Source: Vitis vinifera
Taxonomy: Eukaryota > Streptophyta > Magnoliopsida > Vitales > Vitaceae
NCBI RefSeq assembly: GCF_030704535.1
Contig: NC_081821.1
Span: forward strand, 6,835,001-6,899,000
Direction: 5' to 3'
DNA: 64,000 bases
A program made the position numbers and the translations under genes. Of this stretch, positions 24,577 to 37,900 are shown piece after piece (within the stretch, counting starts at the first letter, position 1; every line of letters starts with the position of its first letter). A model generated the notes under the pieces. That model ran no database searches. It had not been told where the DNA came from and saw only the letters and a program-made list of their open reading frames with translations.

Positions 24577-26840
24577 CCCACCAGACAATAAAAAACTTGG
24601 ACTGATAATAAAAAATAATGCTAGGACCGTGCGACGGGGAATGTGGGTTTAGGCTCAAAAGTAAAATGATTCCTGGTTAGGCTGATTCCACGTAGGGCTT
24701 CGGTTCTTTTTTTTCTTTATTTCTTTATTTCTTCCCCATGGCTCATGAGTCATGAAGAGAAGTAAAGAGGAGATGGATTCCTTTCGGTTAGGCCAAAGTC
24801 CACGTTTTGGGCTTATCTTCTATCACTCAATCATGATGTCTTTCAATTAACAACTCCTTTACCACAAGCTTTAACTGTCCTAATTCTATTCAATTCTTTG
24901 TTTCAAAATGACCCTTTTGACGTAAAGGATATATGTAAGAGGTTTATTTTGAAATATTCATTCAAAACTGTCTATTTCTTTCCCATACTTTTATTTTATT
25001 TTATCTTTAAAAGAAAATTTGTTTAAATTTGTCAAAATTTCGTTAAGAACCATCATTTGGTATACCCTGTTTCCAACATCATGCTTCGATGACTCGAATT
25101 CATGACTTGGTTTTAATGTCAATTCTTGTATCATACCTTGATTATATGATAGGTAAAACATTTTATGACATTCGACATTACACTTTACAAGTATGTCTTA
25201 AAGGTCATCATTTGGATAACTAATTTTGACTTTAATTATAAGATACACAAAACTTTTATCCATATCACATTCTACGAGTCTAATTTAAGAGTCATCATTT
25301 GAATAATTCATTCCAATTTTGACGATATTCAACATCATTTTGGATGATCTGTTCCCGAACTTAAGAGTAGCATTATTATTTCCCAACAAACATGATATAT
25401 AATTTCATTAATAATGTTAATTTCATTTCTTGTTTGGTCTATCTATGAATTTTTTGTCGTTAGATCAGAGATTTTTTTGAAACAAAGAGATAAGTTTCAA
25501 AGGAAGACGCAATGCCCTTAGCCAATAACGGTTTTTCTTCCATTTTAAAACAAATTGCATTATTTTAAGCTTCTTCCATTCGACCATACAAATGGTATTA
25601 AAAAATTGCAACATCATGTGACATGACCGCAAGATTAAAATTTCAACATATACAATTGAATAGAAGCTGCAAATCATATATTTAACATCATGTCTAAATT
25701 CTAATTTATAATAAGATACTGGTAGTTTATATTTTATTAAGTCATGCAATAAGAATCGAGTCATAGGATTGTATTATTAAGCTTTCAGTCTATATTTCTG
25801 CAAATATTTCCATGGGTAGACATTTTTATATTGATGATGTTCACACCTTACCAATTCTTTTCATCCATATCTTAACGGTCAATATATGGTCCAAAACATT
25901 TCATTTCTCGTGTCAGTTCAACCGGAAGCCCCTCGATTAATTAATTGATATATTTCCTTGTCATTTTTCTGATTAGTCTTGGAGATCATGCTTATATTTT
26001 TATATGGGTTAGGTTACCACTATTGTTTTGTTGAATAATAAAAAGTTATATATTTGATTTTTTTATTTAATTAAAAATAATATATTGATATCAATTAGTA
26101 AAGTGAATTTATTAAAATAAGTTCAGTTTAGTTACGTTGGTTGATATCAATGAATTATTTTTAATTGAATATAAAAAGTCATGTGGTGTTTAAGTTTTGA
26201 TCGAATAGAAAAAGTTAACTAAAAATAAAATTTTAATATCAATTAATATATTTAAAACGGACTTGTTATTAATATATTTATTAAATAGAAAAAATAAAAT
26301 ATTTTAATTTTTTTTTATTTAATAATTTTTTTATTTAGTCAATCAAAAAATAAATATTGAAAGTATTTGGTTCTTTCTATTGAGTAAAAAACAAATATTA
26401 TTAAAATATTTGATTTTTTTATTTAGAAAAACATCACTTTACTCTATGGTATTAAAACAATAATTTCCGTATTATGCTAAACGCTCTCATAAATCTTACT
26501 TAACAAGAATACAATCAAATTAAGAAAAATATGATTAAAAATATGGAGAAAAAATAAGTAGAATATGAGGAAAAAAGATTAAATATAAATGATATAATTA
26601 AAATATAAAATAATGTGACTAAATTATTACACAAAATTTCTTATTTCATGAACCCCTTTGTTTTTTAGTGATAAAAGAAAAAATTAAAATTAGAGAGAAA
26701 TACTAAGAAGGTTTAAAATACTTATTTGTTTTATATTTTTCTTAAAATATATTTGAAATGAAGGAAGTGGGATTACTTTTTCTCATTGAAAAATGAAAAA
26801 AAAAAAAAAAAGGAAAAAAATTAGTTAGGAAGTTAACAGG

Positions 26841-28039
26841 AAAACACGTGCAGAAACGGGAGTTAGCGGTTTGAGTATGGGGGCGGCCAATCGGAAACGG
26901 CGAAGTCAGGCAGTGCCCTTTCACCGCTCTTGAGCCATTGCTGGGCCCACCATCACTCCCTTTCTGTTAATTACATTATGATTTCATATAATATTATTAT
27001 TCATCTCTTCTTCTCCTTCTCTCTCTGCGAATAAAACCACCTCACTCCACACAGAGGCTTCAGAATTTTAGAGAAAGTGAGAAATCTCTACTTTCTCGCC
27101 CTCATTTTCAGAAACAACCACCAACCCAACTCCGCTTCTCTCCAATCGGTGAGTTCCCTTATTTTTTTTCTTTTTCGTTCTTCCTGTTTTCATCATTTCT
27201 CAAGCTGAGGACGAGAAATAGAAAATGTTGGGCGTGTTGGGACTGGTATTGATGAGAAAATTTGTATGGATCTTTCCCTTTGTTCTGTCTTTATCTTCTT
27301 TTTTGGTATTGCATTTCGTTAATTGTGGAAATTTGGGTTGGCATGTGTGTCTCTGTGATTATCTCTCAAATCTATTACTTATATTTGCGTGTGAGCAAAG
27401 GGATCCGATTTCAAGAATTTGCAATTTTTGGGTTTTTCTAGCTTGATTGGTCTTTCCAATTTAGCACCTTTCTTTTCTTTTTTTTTTTAGCTGTTTCTTT
27501 TTCTGTTTCTTTTGGATTTTTATTTGAATTGATGAGTTTTTGATCTGTTGTAAAGTAAAGCTAGCATTCTGTATGTTGTTTTTCGGTGTCAGAGTCTGGA
27601 TCGATGAGCTTTAGGGTGGGTCTGTGATTTAGATGGTTTGAAGATTTGGGTTTTCATTCTTAAAATTTTACCTCTGTCGGTTTTTTTCTAATTGAATTCC
27701 TTTAGCTTTGTAAAATTGGCATTTTAAGCCATGTTTGGTTGCTGAGAAATAACAGGACCTTAGAATTTTAAAACGGCAACCCAACCTTGTAAGGTTACGA
27801 GTTTTCATTTCTTTTCTTAAAATTTCTTATCAACCCATTGGTGAGCTTCATTCATTTACTTCTATTTGAAAGATTGCATTTTTATGGATAAGTAGATAGT
27901 TTTCCGGATGAAGTTACTGAAGAATTACAATTTCTAATGACCGACTGATTTTTGGTTTCTTCTTGGTGATGAAGGGAGGAGGTTCTGCGGCTTTGGGATC
28001 TGTAAATCCGTTCTGTTTCTTTATATAACTCCTGAAAAA
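26841..28039 (+). promoter_or_regulatory. Promoter, 5'UTR and probable leader intron of the F-box/kelch gene
   Basis: A G-box CACGTG lies at 26845-26850. A CT-rich leader follows at about 27005-27148, ending in a donor ATCG|GTGAGT (GT at 27149-27150). The next 800 bases are T-rich with no stable open frame, and an acceptor GATGAAG|GG is available near 27974, just before the ATG at 28040. A 5'UTR intron is common in this gene family. The acceptor is my best guess among several AGs. Confidence 0.55.
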
Positions 28040-29371
28040 ATGTTGGAGGGTCCTTCATATTTGATCTCAAGGGATTTGCCAAATGCCTGCGAACAAGAGA
28101 GCAAATGGATTTACAATACTTTCCTTGTTATTGAACTCTCAAATAGTAAACGCCCATTAGAAGATGGAGAAGACGTTGGGTTGAGAAAGTTTTCCAAGCC
28201 ATCAGATGGCCATGAGACCGAGGAAACAATGCAGGGTTTACATGATCTTTCACTTTCTCAAGCCAACCAATCTAATACCCATCATGATACCGGGGATCAG
28301 TCAGATTTGAGTTCACTCATTAGCCAAATTGGCCGAGACAATTCTATTAATTGTCTCCTTCAGTGCTCAAGGTCTGATTATGGCTCAATTGCATCACTTA
28401 ATCGGAGCTTCCGCTCTCTAATTCGTGGTGGGGAACTCTATAGACTGAGACGAAAATTGGGTATTGTTGAACATTGGGTTTATTTTTCCTGCGATCTTCT
28501 TCAGTGGGAGGCCTTTGATCCAATCCGCCGCCGATGGATGCATTTGCCTAGAATGCCTTCATATGAATGCTTCATGTGTTCAGATAAAGAATCATTGGCT
28601 GTTGGTACAGAGCTTCTTGTCTTTGGAAAGGAAGTTACGTCTCATGTTGTTTACAAATACAGCATTTTGACTAACTCATGGTCGTCGGGCATGAATATGA
28701 ACAGCCCCAGGTGCTTGTTTGGGTCGGCTAGTCTTGGGGAAATTGCTATTCTAGCCGGTGGTTGTGATCCAAGGGGTAATATATTGAGCTCAGCAGAGCT
28801 TTATAATTCAGATACTGGAACTTGGGTGACTCTGCCTAGCATGAATAAGCCCAGGAAAATGTGTTCTGGGATCTTTATGGATAGAAAGTTTTATGTTATT
28901 GGGGGAATTGGGGTAGGAAATTCAAACTCGCTTACATGTGGAGAGGTTTATGATTTGGAGATGCGGACTTGGCGTGAGATTCCTAACATGTTTCCAGGAC
29001 GAAATGGCTCAGCTGGGGTGGCCGAGGCAACACCTGCTGCAGCAGAGGCACCTCCTCTTGTTGCAGTTGTAAATAATGAGCTGTATGCAGCTGACTATGC
29101 AGAGAAGGAGGTGAGGAAATACGACAAGGCGAGGAACTTGTGGGTCACAGTTGGCAGATTGCCTGAGCAAGCTGTTTCGATGAATGGTTGGGGGCTAGCA
29201 TTTAGGGCATGCGGAGATCGGCTTATTGTTATTGGGGGACCCAGGGTTTTAGGTGGAGGGATTATAGAGCTTAATTCTTGGAGTCCAGGTGAAGGCCCGC
29301 CTCAATGGGACCTGCTTGCTAGGAAGCAGTCAGGCAGCTTTGTCTATAATTGTGCTGTAATGGGATGTTAA
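28040..29371 (+). CDS. SKIP11: SKIP11-like F-box/kelch-repeat protein, 443 aa
   Basis: One uninterrupted coding exon. The start MLEGPSYLISRDLPNACEQE matches the conserved opening of Arabidopsis SKIP11-type proteins, which supports this ATG. A degenerate F-box lies at about residues 92-138 (SLISQIGRDNSINCLLQCSR ... SFRSLI). Kelch units follow at about 180-430; clear signatures are ILAGGCDP (237-244), YVIGG (285-289) and LIVIGGP (395-401), each paired with a downstream Tyr/Trp. An Ala-rich insert (AEATPAAAEAPP) sits at about 328-339. F-box proteins recruit substrates to SCF ubiquitin ligases through SKP1/ASK, and kelch propellers bind the substrate. Related Arabidopsis F-box/kelch proteins target phenylpropanoid enzymes, but no target can be deduced here. 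Length is normal for the family and no defect is seen. Confidence 0.93.
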   Translation: MLEGPSYLISRDLPNACEQESKWIYNTFLVIELSNSKRPLEDGEDVGLRKFSKPSDGHETEETMQGLHDLSLSQANQSNTHHDTGDQSDLSSLISQIGRDNSINCLLQCSRSDYGSIASLNRSFRSLIRGGELYRLRRKLGIVEHWVYFSCDLLQWEAFDPIRRRWMHLPRMPSYECFMCSDKESLAVGTELLVFGKEVTSHVVYKYSILTNSWSSGMNMNSPRCLFGSASLGEIAILAGGCDPRGNILSSAELYNSDTGTWVTLPSMNKPRKMCSGIFMDRKFYVIGGIGVGNSNSLTCGEVYDLEMRTWREIPNMFPGRNGSAGVAEATPAAAEAPPLVAVVNNELYAADYAEKEVRKYDKARNLWVTVGRLPEQAVSMNGWGLAFRACGDRLIVIGGPRVLGGGIIELNSWSPGEGPPQWDLLARKQSGSFVYNCAVMGC

Positions 29372-31600
29372 GGTGCCTGATTTTGGTGGCACCATGTGCA
29401 GGACTTTCTTTCTGATTGGGATTTTACTGTTTTAGTTCTCAAGGAGATGGAGAAGGGGTTGTGGCGACTGGTGGGTAATCTTCGCCTTCCCTTTTTTGGG
29501 TAAAATTTCTGATTTAATCAAGGTTCATAGTAATTTTCTTGTAAGGAGGTCTCGAGATTCCTCTTATCTTTTACTTTTATTTTGTCCTATTGATTTGAAT
29601 TTTCCTTATTTTTAGTTACCTTGAATGTTCTTCAAAGGTTGGCATCATGCAGAACAGGCACAGGTCAATAATTTGATGTATCAGTGCATTTTTTAGGCTG
29701 TGATGAATACTTGCAAAAGCTTTATTTAGCACCACAGAAATTGTGTTATGGGTTTTGTGACTAAATTGTTTGGCTTTTTCAGAAGAGATAAATTTGATTT
29801 TTGGAGCCATTGCTTTCGTATCAGTTTTATTAATTTTTCAGTCAAGAGGCTCTTATATGTTGGGAGTTATTAAACTCTTTGTGCTAATTGTGTTTTCTCT
29901 ATAGATGCTATGTTTATATTGATTGCAGGGTCCCTTCTTTTTATGTCTAATTGGGTTAATTTCATTGTGCAGCTCTTGGATGGCTAGTCCTGTCTTGGTT
30001 TTTCCCCCTTTTGTACTGGCATTGAATATTATTTAGTATTAGTTTTCTTGATTCCTGATACTTAAAGCCTACTCAGCAAGAAGTTTTGCTTCCATGGAGA
30101 AGAAAAAAGAAGGCTTTACCATATAGGAAATTCCTGCAAGTTAATTAGCTTCTCCATCGAGTTCACAAACTTAACTCATTCTTTCTTGTATTTGTACAAT
30201 GAGATGAACAGTCTCTTCTACCAATATAAGTAGAATATGTTTTTATTATGTTTCCAATATCCTGTCTGCCTAATTCCAAGATCAAGGTTATGTTTTATTA
30301 TGTTTCCAATATCATGTCTGCCTAATTCCAAGATCAAGCTTACTTTTAGGTTGTTTTCTGAGTGTACTGCATATTTTACGAGCATTACTGTCTCAGTGTA
30401 TGCAGGTCGATGTTTCATTTTGTGGATATTACTTGACAGTTTGTGAGTTTCTTGGCTTGTAAAATGTTGGTCTTCCTCCTTGTAGTACCTGAATCTGCTC
30501 TTCTGGTTTTCATCTCTAGTATAAATTTTACTACTTGAGCAGAGGGACAATCATCTTTTATTGCTTTCTCCACACCGGGAAGCTTAAAAAATTTACGAAT
30601 AATTAGAAGTTATATGATCTGCACCATCACCATGAACTAGGGGTGGCACAGTCGTGGGTAAAATCTGTTTCAAAAGGAGAAATAGGAAGATGGGTGGGGC
30701 AGGGTGGTGATTTTCTAGAGTGCCAGACAGACCCATTCCGCATAATACAAAAGTATATACAACAATGGTCCATGGATCACCTATCCCCTGCTACCAAACA
30801 TTGATCATCTCTGAAGAGAGCCCTTATGATCCCATCTGTCTTGACTGCATCCAGATATGAAAGAACAACCAGTTAATTGTACTGCCTGGCTCCTCAGCCG
30901 TAATCTGTCGTCTTTCTCATAGAATGAGTAAAAACAATACTCGAACGTAATTTCTCACATCACTTTGACAAGCATATTTGGTGTATTTTGGTTGCAAACT
31001 TTCATGGAACTTGCATGTACTTGTTTGTGTATGGTTCAGGATCCACGGATCTCTGTGCTGCGGACTAGTAATTTCATCATTTAATTCAAGAGGTGTAGGC
31101 TCCACCGAACTCAGTGTTACAGAGCCCATGTGGATGCTGCATAATGAGCATTAATTCATTGTCTATTGTTTCTGGTTATGAGCTTTCAATGAGATGGAGT
31201 TTCTTTGTGTCATTTCTCTTTAGCTTAGACTAGCAAGCTACCGTATACAAGTATTATTATATCTGGCAAAGTTGTTCTTATCCCTACTACTTTTCTTATT
31301 AACCACGTGAACTTGCAGGTTGGATCTGATATAAAATTAATATCCTTGGGCTGGAAAACTACTTGTTTGATTGTCTTACATTGCTAGCTTCCCTCTTACA
31401 TCACCTTCCCAGTTTTCGAAAATGGTTTCTAAATCAATAATTTTGAAGAATAAGATTTTATTTGAAAATTTAAATGTGAAAAACAATTTTCAAGTTGGCA
31501 TGGGCCTTGGGTTGGGTTTGGCTCTATGTTTTCAACTTGAGAGTCCATGGAGGTCAAGACATGACGGAAAATAAAGGTGTTATCAATTTTTTGTTTTAAA
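29372..31600. other. 3'UTR of the F-box gene and intergenic DNA
   Basis: The first 400-600 bases, T-rich, probably include the F-box gene's 3'UTR. Beyond lies non-coding DNA with a 52 bp tandem duplication at 30239-30343. No gene is supported in the 2.2 kb between the F-box stop codon and the MAG2 promoter. Confidence 0.6.
30239..30343. repeat. 52 bp tandem duplication
   Basis: Two head-to-tail copies containing TTTTATTATGTTTCCAATAT and TGTCTGCCTAATTCCAAGAT, with only a few mismatches. Confidence 0.92.
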
Positions 31601-31679
31601 ATTGGGACAGTGGAAAACAAAATGAAAATATTACTGTTGGAGATTTTTAAAATTTAGTTGGTTTAGCTTCAAGTCGGAC

Positions 31680-31939
31680 GCAGCCAAGTTGGAGCCTTTT
31701 AGCAACTAGAAGAGGGGTCAATCCATGCCCACGCAGGGGGCCAGGCCCAACCTTAGGCCTAAAAGGTTGACCCAAACCCGGCCCATTTTATTTGGATCAG
31801 CTCCCATACCAGAATTTGGGCAATTCTGAAGACCGTGCGACTGGTCACGCTCCTTGTCTCAAGTCCATGGAAGCAAGGTATTTTCTTGTACTATGGAGAA
31901 TTGAAACAGCCTGAAAACCTTGAATCCAATGCAGTGAAG
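31680..31939 (+). promoter_or_regulatory. Promoter and leader of MAG2 with GGCCCA elements
   Basis: Two GGCCCA motifs occur at about 31744-31749 and 31780-31785. These are site II/TCP-type elements common in promoters of broadly expressed plant genes. The reading frame upstream of the chosen ATG (31940) stays open back to 31835. The extra 35 residues (starting MRLVTLLVSS) do not look like the family's N-terminus, so they are treated as leader. Confidence 0.5.
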
Positions 31940-34900
31940 ATGGAAGAGATTCAATCTCTCCCATCGCTCTCAAGCCTCTCAGCCTCCACAGTTTCCTTCC
32001 TCAACAAGGAATTCCACAGGAAAGAAGATCTGATTCGCGCAACACACCTCGTCTCTGAGTTGCAGAAGCGGTGCGGCGATTTGGACCAAAACCTAATTGA
32101 TCTCAATCGCACACTCGAAGCCACCCTTCTTGCTTATGCTTTCCATTCCAATGGACTGCACGACCTCTTTCGCAATATTAATCTCCAATTGACTCGTCTC
32201 AACTCGACCACTTGCTTTTCATCAGGTCCGCTCTTTTATCTGTCTCCATGTATTGGTATTTTTGAGGTTTTTTTTTTTTTTTTTTGTCTGAGAGCGGTGA
32301 ATTTAAGAAATTGTTGGGATTTGTGAACAGATGGTGGAGGAGGAGAGGGCAGGGCGGGACAGTTATTGGCGGAGGAGTTGCCGGCGCTTGCCAAAGAAGT
32401 GGCTCGGGTTGAGACCGTTCGTATGTACGCAGGTGAGTTTGTAGAGCATGAGCATGTGAAACATTGATGAAAGATGCGAAATTTTGCTCTGGAGTTTGTG
32501 GTTCTTGACTTGGTGTTTATGGTTGTTATTATAGTTTTTGGTAAATGTAATGTGGAAATGCTTTGTGATTCTACATGCTCTAAACTGAAAGTTCAATAAT
32601 TAAAAAAAATGAGGTTCCAATGAGACGCAAGGCTCAGGCATTTGGTTGTTCTTATTGTCATTGCTAAGTTTCAGAGATTATTGTGTATATCACCATTTAG
32701 TCAAAGGAAATATGCTAATGTTATAATGTTTATAGGCCTTTCTTTTTGCTGCCCCTCATATATATAATAGTTTTGCATTGAATATGCTTTAGTGGTAATC
32801 AATCAGAAAGATGGACCAACGAGTCACCTTTGGGTGATATTGGCCCTCAAGAATGGTATTGAGAAATAAGTAGAGCCTATGCAGCACGCAACAATAAAAA
32901 AAATTACAAGGCCAAGATTTCACATGGAAAGTCCTTTGGTGCAAAACTGAAAACAGTGGAATCCACTATTTCAAGCAAGAGTCCATGCATCTTCAGGTTT
33001 TTGTTTAGTTTGAAGCATTTCAAGAAACTAACATATATGTTAATTATCTGATAGCTGAAACTTTAGCCCTTAAGGCAGGCTACAGAGTAGTGAAGTTTCT
33101 GTTTTGACCTTAGATGCAGAGAAAAGAGACCCCATTCTTCTATCTGGCAACATTTTAGTGAAGTTTCTTGTTAGTGAACTACCAAGAGAAAAAGTTATTA
33201 AAATGGAGGAAATCTATCCTTACAGACCTTGGTAGTCTATTTTCTTTAAAGCAAGAAAATGAGACTCCTTTTGTAATGATTCCATTGAGCCAGGGACAGA
33301 TACTGGAATACCTTATATTCTGTTGAGGTTTCTATCAACATAATTTGTGCTGCCAAAGGCAGGACTACTATAGATGAAAGAGGTTGTAACAAAGCTGTTG
33401 CCTTGACTATTCTCAGTATCTAATCTTGTTTGCCAAAAGGTGTCAGTTGAATTTAACTCGTCTATGCCCTCAAGTCCTTGCTCATGTAGCAAGGGATTGG
33501 GGAGATTCCAGATTCAATTCCTTGTTATAGGAAAAAGGACCTACAAATTTTTTTGTACTCTATTTCATGTAGCAAAAGATTAGGGATATTCTGGGTTCAA
33601 TTCCATGTAATGGAAAAAATACCTACAAATTTTTTTAACTCATTTAAGAAACATTTTTCTTAGCACTTGTAACTTAGCCATCATGTTCTTGTAGCCTAGA
33701 CATTATTGACCAACACATACTTTGTTCAACAAATTTTGGCCGCATGTTTTTAATTACTACATGTTTAAGACAATGCATCCTTTTGGTTGGCACATCTTTT
33801 ATCTAATGTATAATGTCTCTGTTAGACTTCATCTTCACCAATACATGCCCTGAGTTGCCCATTTCTCTATGAGGGATTCTGCTCTCATGCCCAAAGCAAA
33901 ATGTTAAGCTGAGAGTGGATTCGCCCCTAATCTGCTGAGAATCTATTATCACATATTTATATGTCAGACCTCCAATCCCTATTATTCTGGCAAGTGTTGG
34001 ACTCTTAATTGCTAACAAGCACACTTTTCTTTTTCTTTCATTTTTCTTTGTACTGTTTTTATTTTTTTCTCTTTTGTTTTAGAAAATTTCCTTAGTATGG
34101 GAGTCTTTTGGGATATTTATTACAAGGAAGAAGACAACAAATAAGAAGAAAGAGCTTTTAGATATCTGATAGCCGTAGCAGTAGTGATGGCAACTTAGTA
34201 CATGCCCTCTTCTCACCATCTGTTAGCAAGTTTTTCTAATACTTAAACTCAAACTGGCATCAAATGCGAAATGCTGATTTTAATTGTTTTTCAGTAGGAG
34301 ATATATAAGAGAAGCTCCCTGTTATTTATGTTGATTAGAGGAAAAAGTTCAGATGAATAATGTTGCTTTCAGCATTGACGCAGCTAACTTGTAATCAGCA
34401 AGTTAAGCTGAACAATTTGAAAAGAAGGATTCTCTACCATAATATCATCTGATGAAATTGCCCTGCCTGGTGAAGGATTCTATAGTATAACATTATCTAA
34501 TGAAATTGCCTTATTTGGAAATGAATCAGAGGTCGTGAGTTTGAGCCTACTTGGCATTTAAGTAGTGTAGGGTAAACCCATATCACCCAAAGTTTGCTTT
34601 GCCGACAGTTGGGATAAATGCCTTGCTCTCTGGGTGGATTCTTCCCTCCCAATATTAAAATAAATAAATAAAAGACTGATGAAATCACACCATAATCAGA
34701 TGGCATAATTACTTCTTCCTAGATTCTCCTCTTTCATAGTATTTTTTCCAGTTATACATTGGGCATGTTTACATTTGTACATGGGTAGGAGATGTTTTAT
34801 ATATCTATTTGACGGAATTGGAATGAATTTGATTCTGGATAGTCAATAAATAGTCCATGTTTGTGTGGGAGGTGGATCTGATGTTGATCTGTAAATATGT

Positions 34901-37900
34901 CTTTACCCTAAGCTAAGTCTTTCCTTTTGGTTGTTCTTCAATCTTTTGTGACTTGGATACTTGGAAATGTGTGAAATTCCCATGTTGGACACAACATACC
35001 ATTGGTATAAGAAACACAGTTTGTGCCTATATCCAACATCCGTGTTCTAGAAAGCAAGGAAAACCTTATGGCTTGTAGTTGACATTCTCAAAAACAGTTA
35101 TCAAAGAACAGTTTTTAAGAATAATTCTTAATTGTTTTCAAAAACAAAATTCTGTTTAGGAACTTAGATATAAAAAACAATTTTCTCAGATTATTCTCTA
35201 TGAAGTATGAAGGCACTATATACTTATGTACAATACAAGATTTGCTAAAGTATTCTCCATATTTGAATTAATTTTCAGGATATTGTATAAAAACACCTGA
35301 AATAACTCAAATTTGTTAAAAAATTTGTTTTTGGAACAAATGCTCAAAAAATTGTCTTTCAGTAAAAATTTGTCAGATGGTTTTTTAAGTTATAAAACTA
35401 TTTACAAAAAACCATTTTTAAGAATAGTTTTCAAACAAACCCTCATTTTCTAGATTTCTTAGATATTTATTATATACTTTTATATACATGTGTACATTTT
35501 AAGATGAAGTACAGCTCCATAGCAGACATGCTATGTTACATCAACAGTCACTATTCTCTGGGGAGTGGAAGAATAAAGTTGGACATTTTGATAATCCAGA
35601 TAAGTCCACCTCTCCTAGATTTTGGCAGCTGGACAGATCTGATTTCCAGACAGACCCTCACCTGACAAGCCTTACCTGAATCTGTGCTGTGCCTAGACAT
35701 GTATCATTTTGGGGATATGAACTTTATTGTTTGATCTTATTTGGATGGATGGATGGTTTTACTAATATGATTAATCTGGTGAATACCAAATTCCTTTTAC
35801 GTTTATGATGTGATATCACTCCATTATTGCATAGGCAAATATACAGTGTCCACTAGGAACCATGAGGCTTAATCCTGTCCTATATAGCAAGATTCACAGT
35901 TGAGTCTCTTCATACAAGGTGTGAGGCTGTCCTATTTCAGTAATTCCCATTTAAAGAGATTTTGAGTTACATAATAACAGGACCAACTTATCCAGGTTAT
36001 CATCTGCTTCCTTGCTGTAAGAAATTTGACGTCCATTGGAATTTAATTTTTGACAGATGTGTGGGCCTCCTTTTGTCACAATTCTGTTTTCCTTTTTTCT
36101 TTCGTTCTTCCTTATTATTGTTGTTGTTGTTGTAGTAGTGGTTATCATTATTATTATTACTGGGTTGTGGGTTGGGGGGTGTCATGTGGATGAGGGGAAA
36201 GGTAATTTTGTGTATCTTACTAGTAAATGTGGTCCCTTATGCAGTATTGACACAGAAAATTATATAACTAGGTAGTATATGGCAAATATATGTTCTGACT
36301 AATTCCTTCAAACTTTTTAATCTATTTGTTTTTCCTTGTTTGCCTGTCAAAAAAATTAATTCTGGAGGAGGGGAAGGTGATTTTGTGTATCATACTAGTA
36401 AATGTGGTCCCTTCTGTAGCATTGACACAGAAAATTTATACAGCTAGGTGGTATATGCAAAATATATGTCCTAGTCAATTCCTTCAAACTTTTCAATGTC
36501 TTCTTTTTTGTTGTTTGGCTGTCAAAAAAATTAATTCCTTGAAATTTTATGTTTAACTAACAATTGGATAATTGGAAGATGAGGCTCGGAGAATACAATA
36601 CATATATACCACTGCTACTGCCTCTTCATTTGGAAAATATGTCTTGTGATTAATTTCTTTAATTTCTGTCAAATTAACAATTAGAATGTGGTATTATATT
36701 TTTTTTGTATGCAGCTATGTTCTCGATAAACAAACAATAGTGTCCTAGTGCGCTTACTAGGTGTTTGAACTTTTTTGGCCATGTGCACAGTATTCAGAAG
36801 TTTTATTTTAAAATTCTAGGTATCAAAGGAGAATATTCATCACATATCTACGTGTATAAGATTTCACGTCTGACCTGGGCATATTCTCCTTTAAAAGTGT
36901 CTGTGCTACATTGGTGGTTCTGTTTTCCTTGATTTTTGCTGGGCTGTCCATTCATCCTGTGATCCTTTTTGCAACTTTTTATCTGTTATTTTTCTTTATT
37001 AGAAGTTACAAGTTATTGCAATGCCTATTACTGTTAATTCTGATAGTGACTAAACTTTCCACTTCTTTTTTTTTCTCTCCCTATCGTTTTTGCGATTCTT
37101 TCAGAGACAGCATTAAAACTTGACAGTTTGGTTGGTGACATCGAAGATGCTGTATCTTCTACTATGAACAGAAATCTAAAGAAGCATGCTTCCACACACA
37201 GTTCAGAAGTGAGCACCCTTTAGATAATTTTAAAAGGAATGATGTTTCAAATTAATCTTGTAAAATTCTTATTAGCGTTCTCCCAAATGTCTATTTCATT
37301 GCAGGAAATGCGTTTGCACGCCCTTAAAGCGCTTAAATTGACAGAAGATGTTTTAACTTCAGTCACAAAAACACGCCCTCAGTGGGCACGTCTTGTGTCA
37401 GCTGTTGATCAAAGAGTAGATCGAGCTTTAGCCATTTTAAGACCTCAGGCAATTGCAGATCATCGGACCCTTCTTGCTTCTCTTGGATGGCCACCGCCTC
37501 TGTCCACTTTAAACTCAAACTTAGATACAAGAAAATCTAGTGAAGTCTTAAATCCTCTTTTTACGATGCAAGGGGACCTCAAACACCAGTACTGTGAAAA
37601 TTTCCTTTCCTTGTGTAGCCTGCAGGAATTGCAGAGAAGAAGAAAATATAGGCAACTTGAGGGGTATTATCGGGAAATTGCTCTTCACCAGCCACTCTGG
37701 GTGATTGAAGAGCTTGTGAATCCTATATCATTGGCATTCCAGCGACATTTTTCAAAGTGGATTGATAAACCTGAATTCATTTTTGCCCTTGTATATAAGG
37801 TTACCAGGGACTATGTTGACTCCATGGATGAGTTATTGCAACCATTGGTTGATGAAGCAATGCTAGCAGGTTACAGTTGTAGAGAAGAATGGATTTCAGC

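Larger units (their letters stand above)
17281..26840. other. Gene-free intergenic region of about 9.5 kb
   Basis: No open frame here looks like a plant protein. The region holds AT microsatellites (18724-18763, 21674-21703), two copies of a dispersed MITE family, tandem duplications at 21976-22057 and 22444-22535, an imperfect repeat near 20826-20975, and a perfect 24 bp palindrome at 24553-24576. I looked by eye for mature sequences of conserved plant microRNAs and found none. Confidence 0.6.
32433..37104 (+). other. Long intron 2 of MAG2 with repeats
   Basis: The 4.67 kb intron starts CAG|GTGAGT and ends CTTTCAG|AGACA. It contains a tandem duplication at 33483-33646, a short SINE-like block near 34520-34680, a MITE at 35088-35445 and a 176 bp tandem duplication at 36192-36545. 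No conserved coding exon was found inside. Confidence 0.8.

Noticed and set aside
27225..27446. 73-codon frame starting MLGVLGLVLM upstream of the F-box gene
   Set aside because: It falls in the T-rich probable leader intron, and its hydrophobic content reflects base composition.
30882..30895. CTGCCTGGCTCCT resembles the start of miR160
   Set aside because: Only the first eleven or so bases match. The rest diverges, and no hairpin partner was seen nearby.
31835..31939. Earlier in-frame ATG for MAG2
   Set aside because: The 35 added residues do not resemble the family's N-terminus. MEEIQSLPSLSSLSAS at 31940 does.
36057..36275. 72-codon frame with a Val/Ile run in MAG2 intron 2
   Set aside because: The run comes from a TTG/TTA simple repeat, so it is not a membrane protein.
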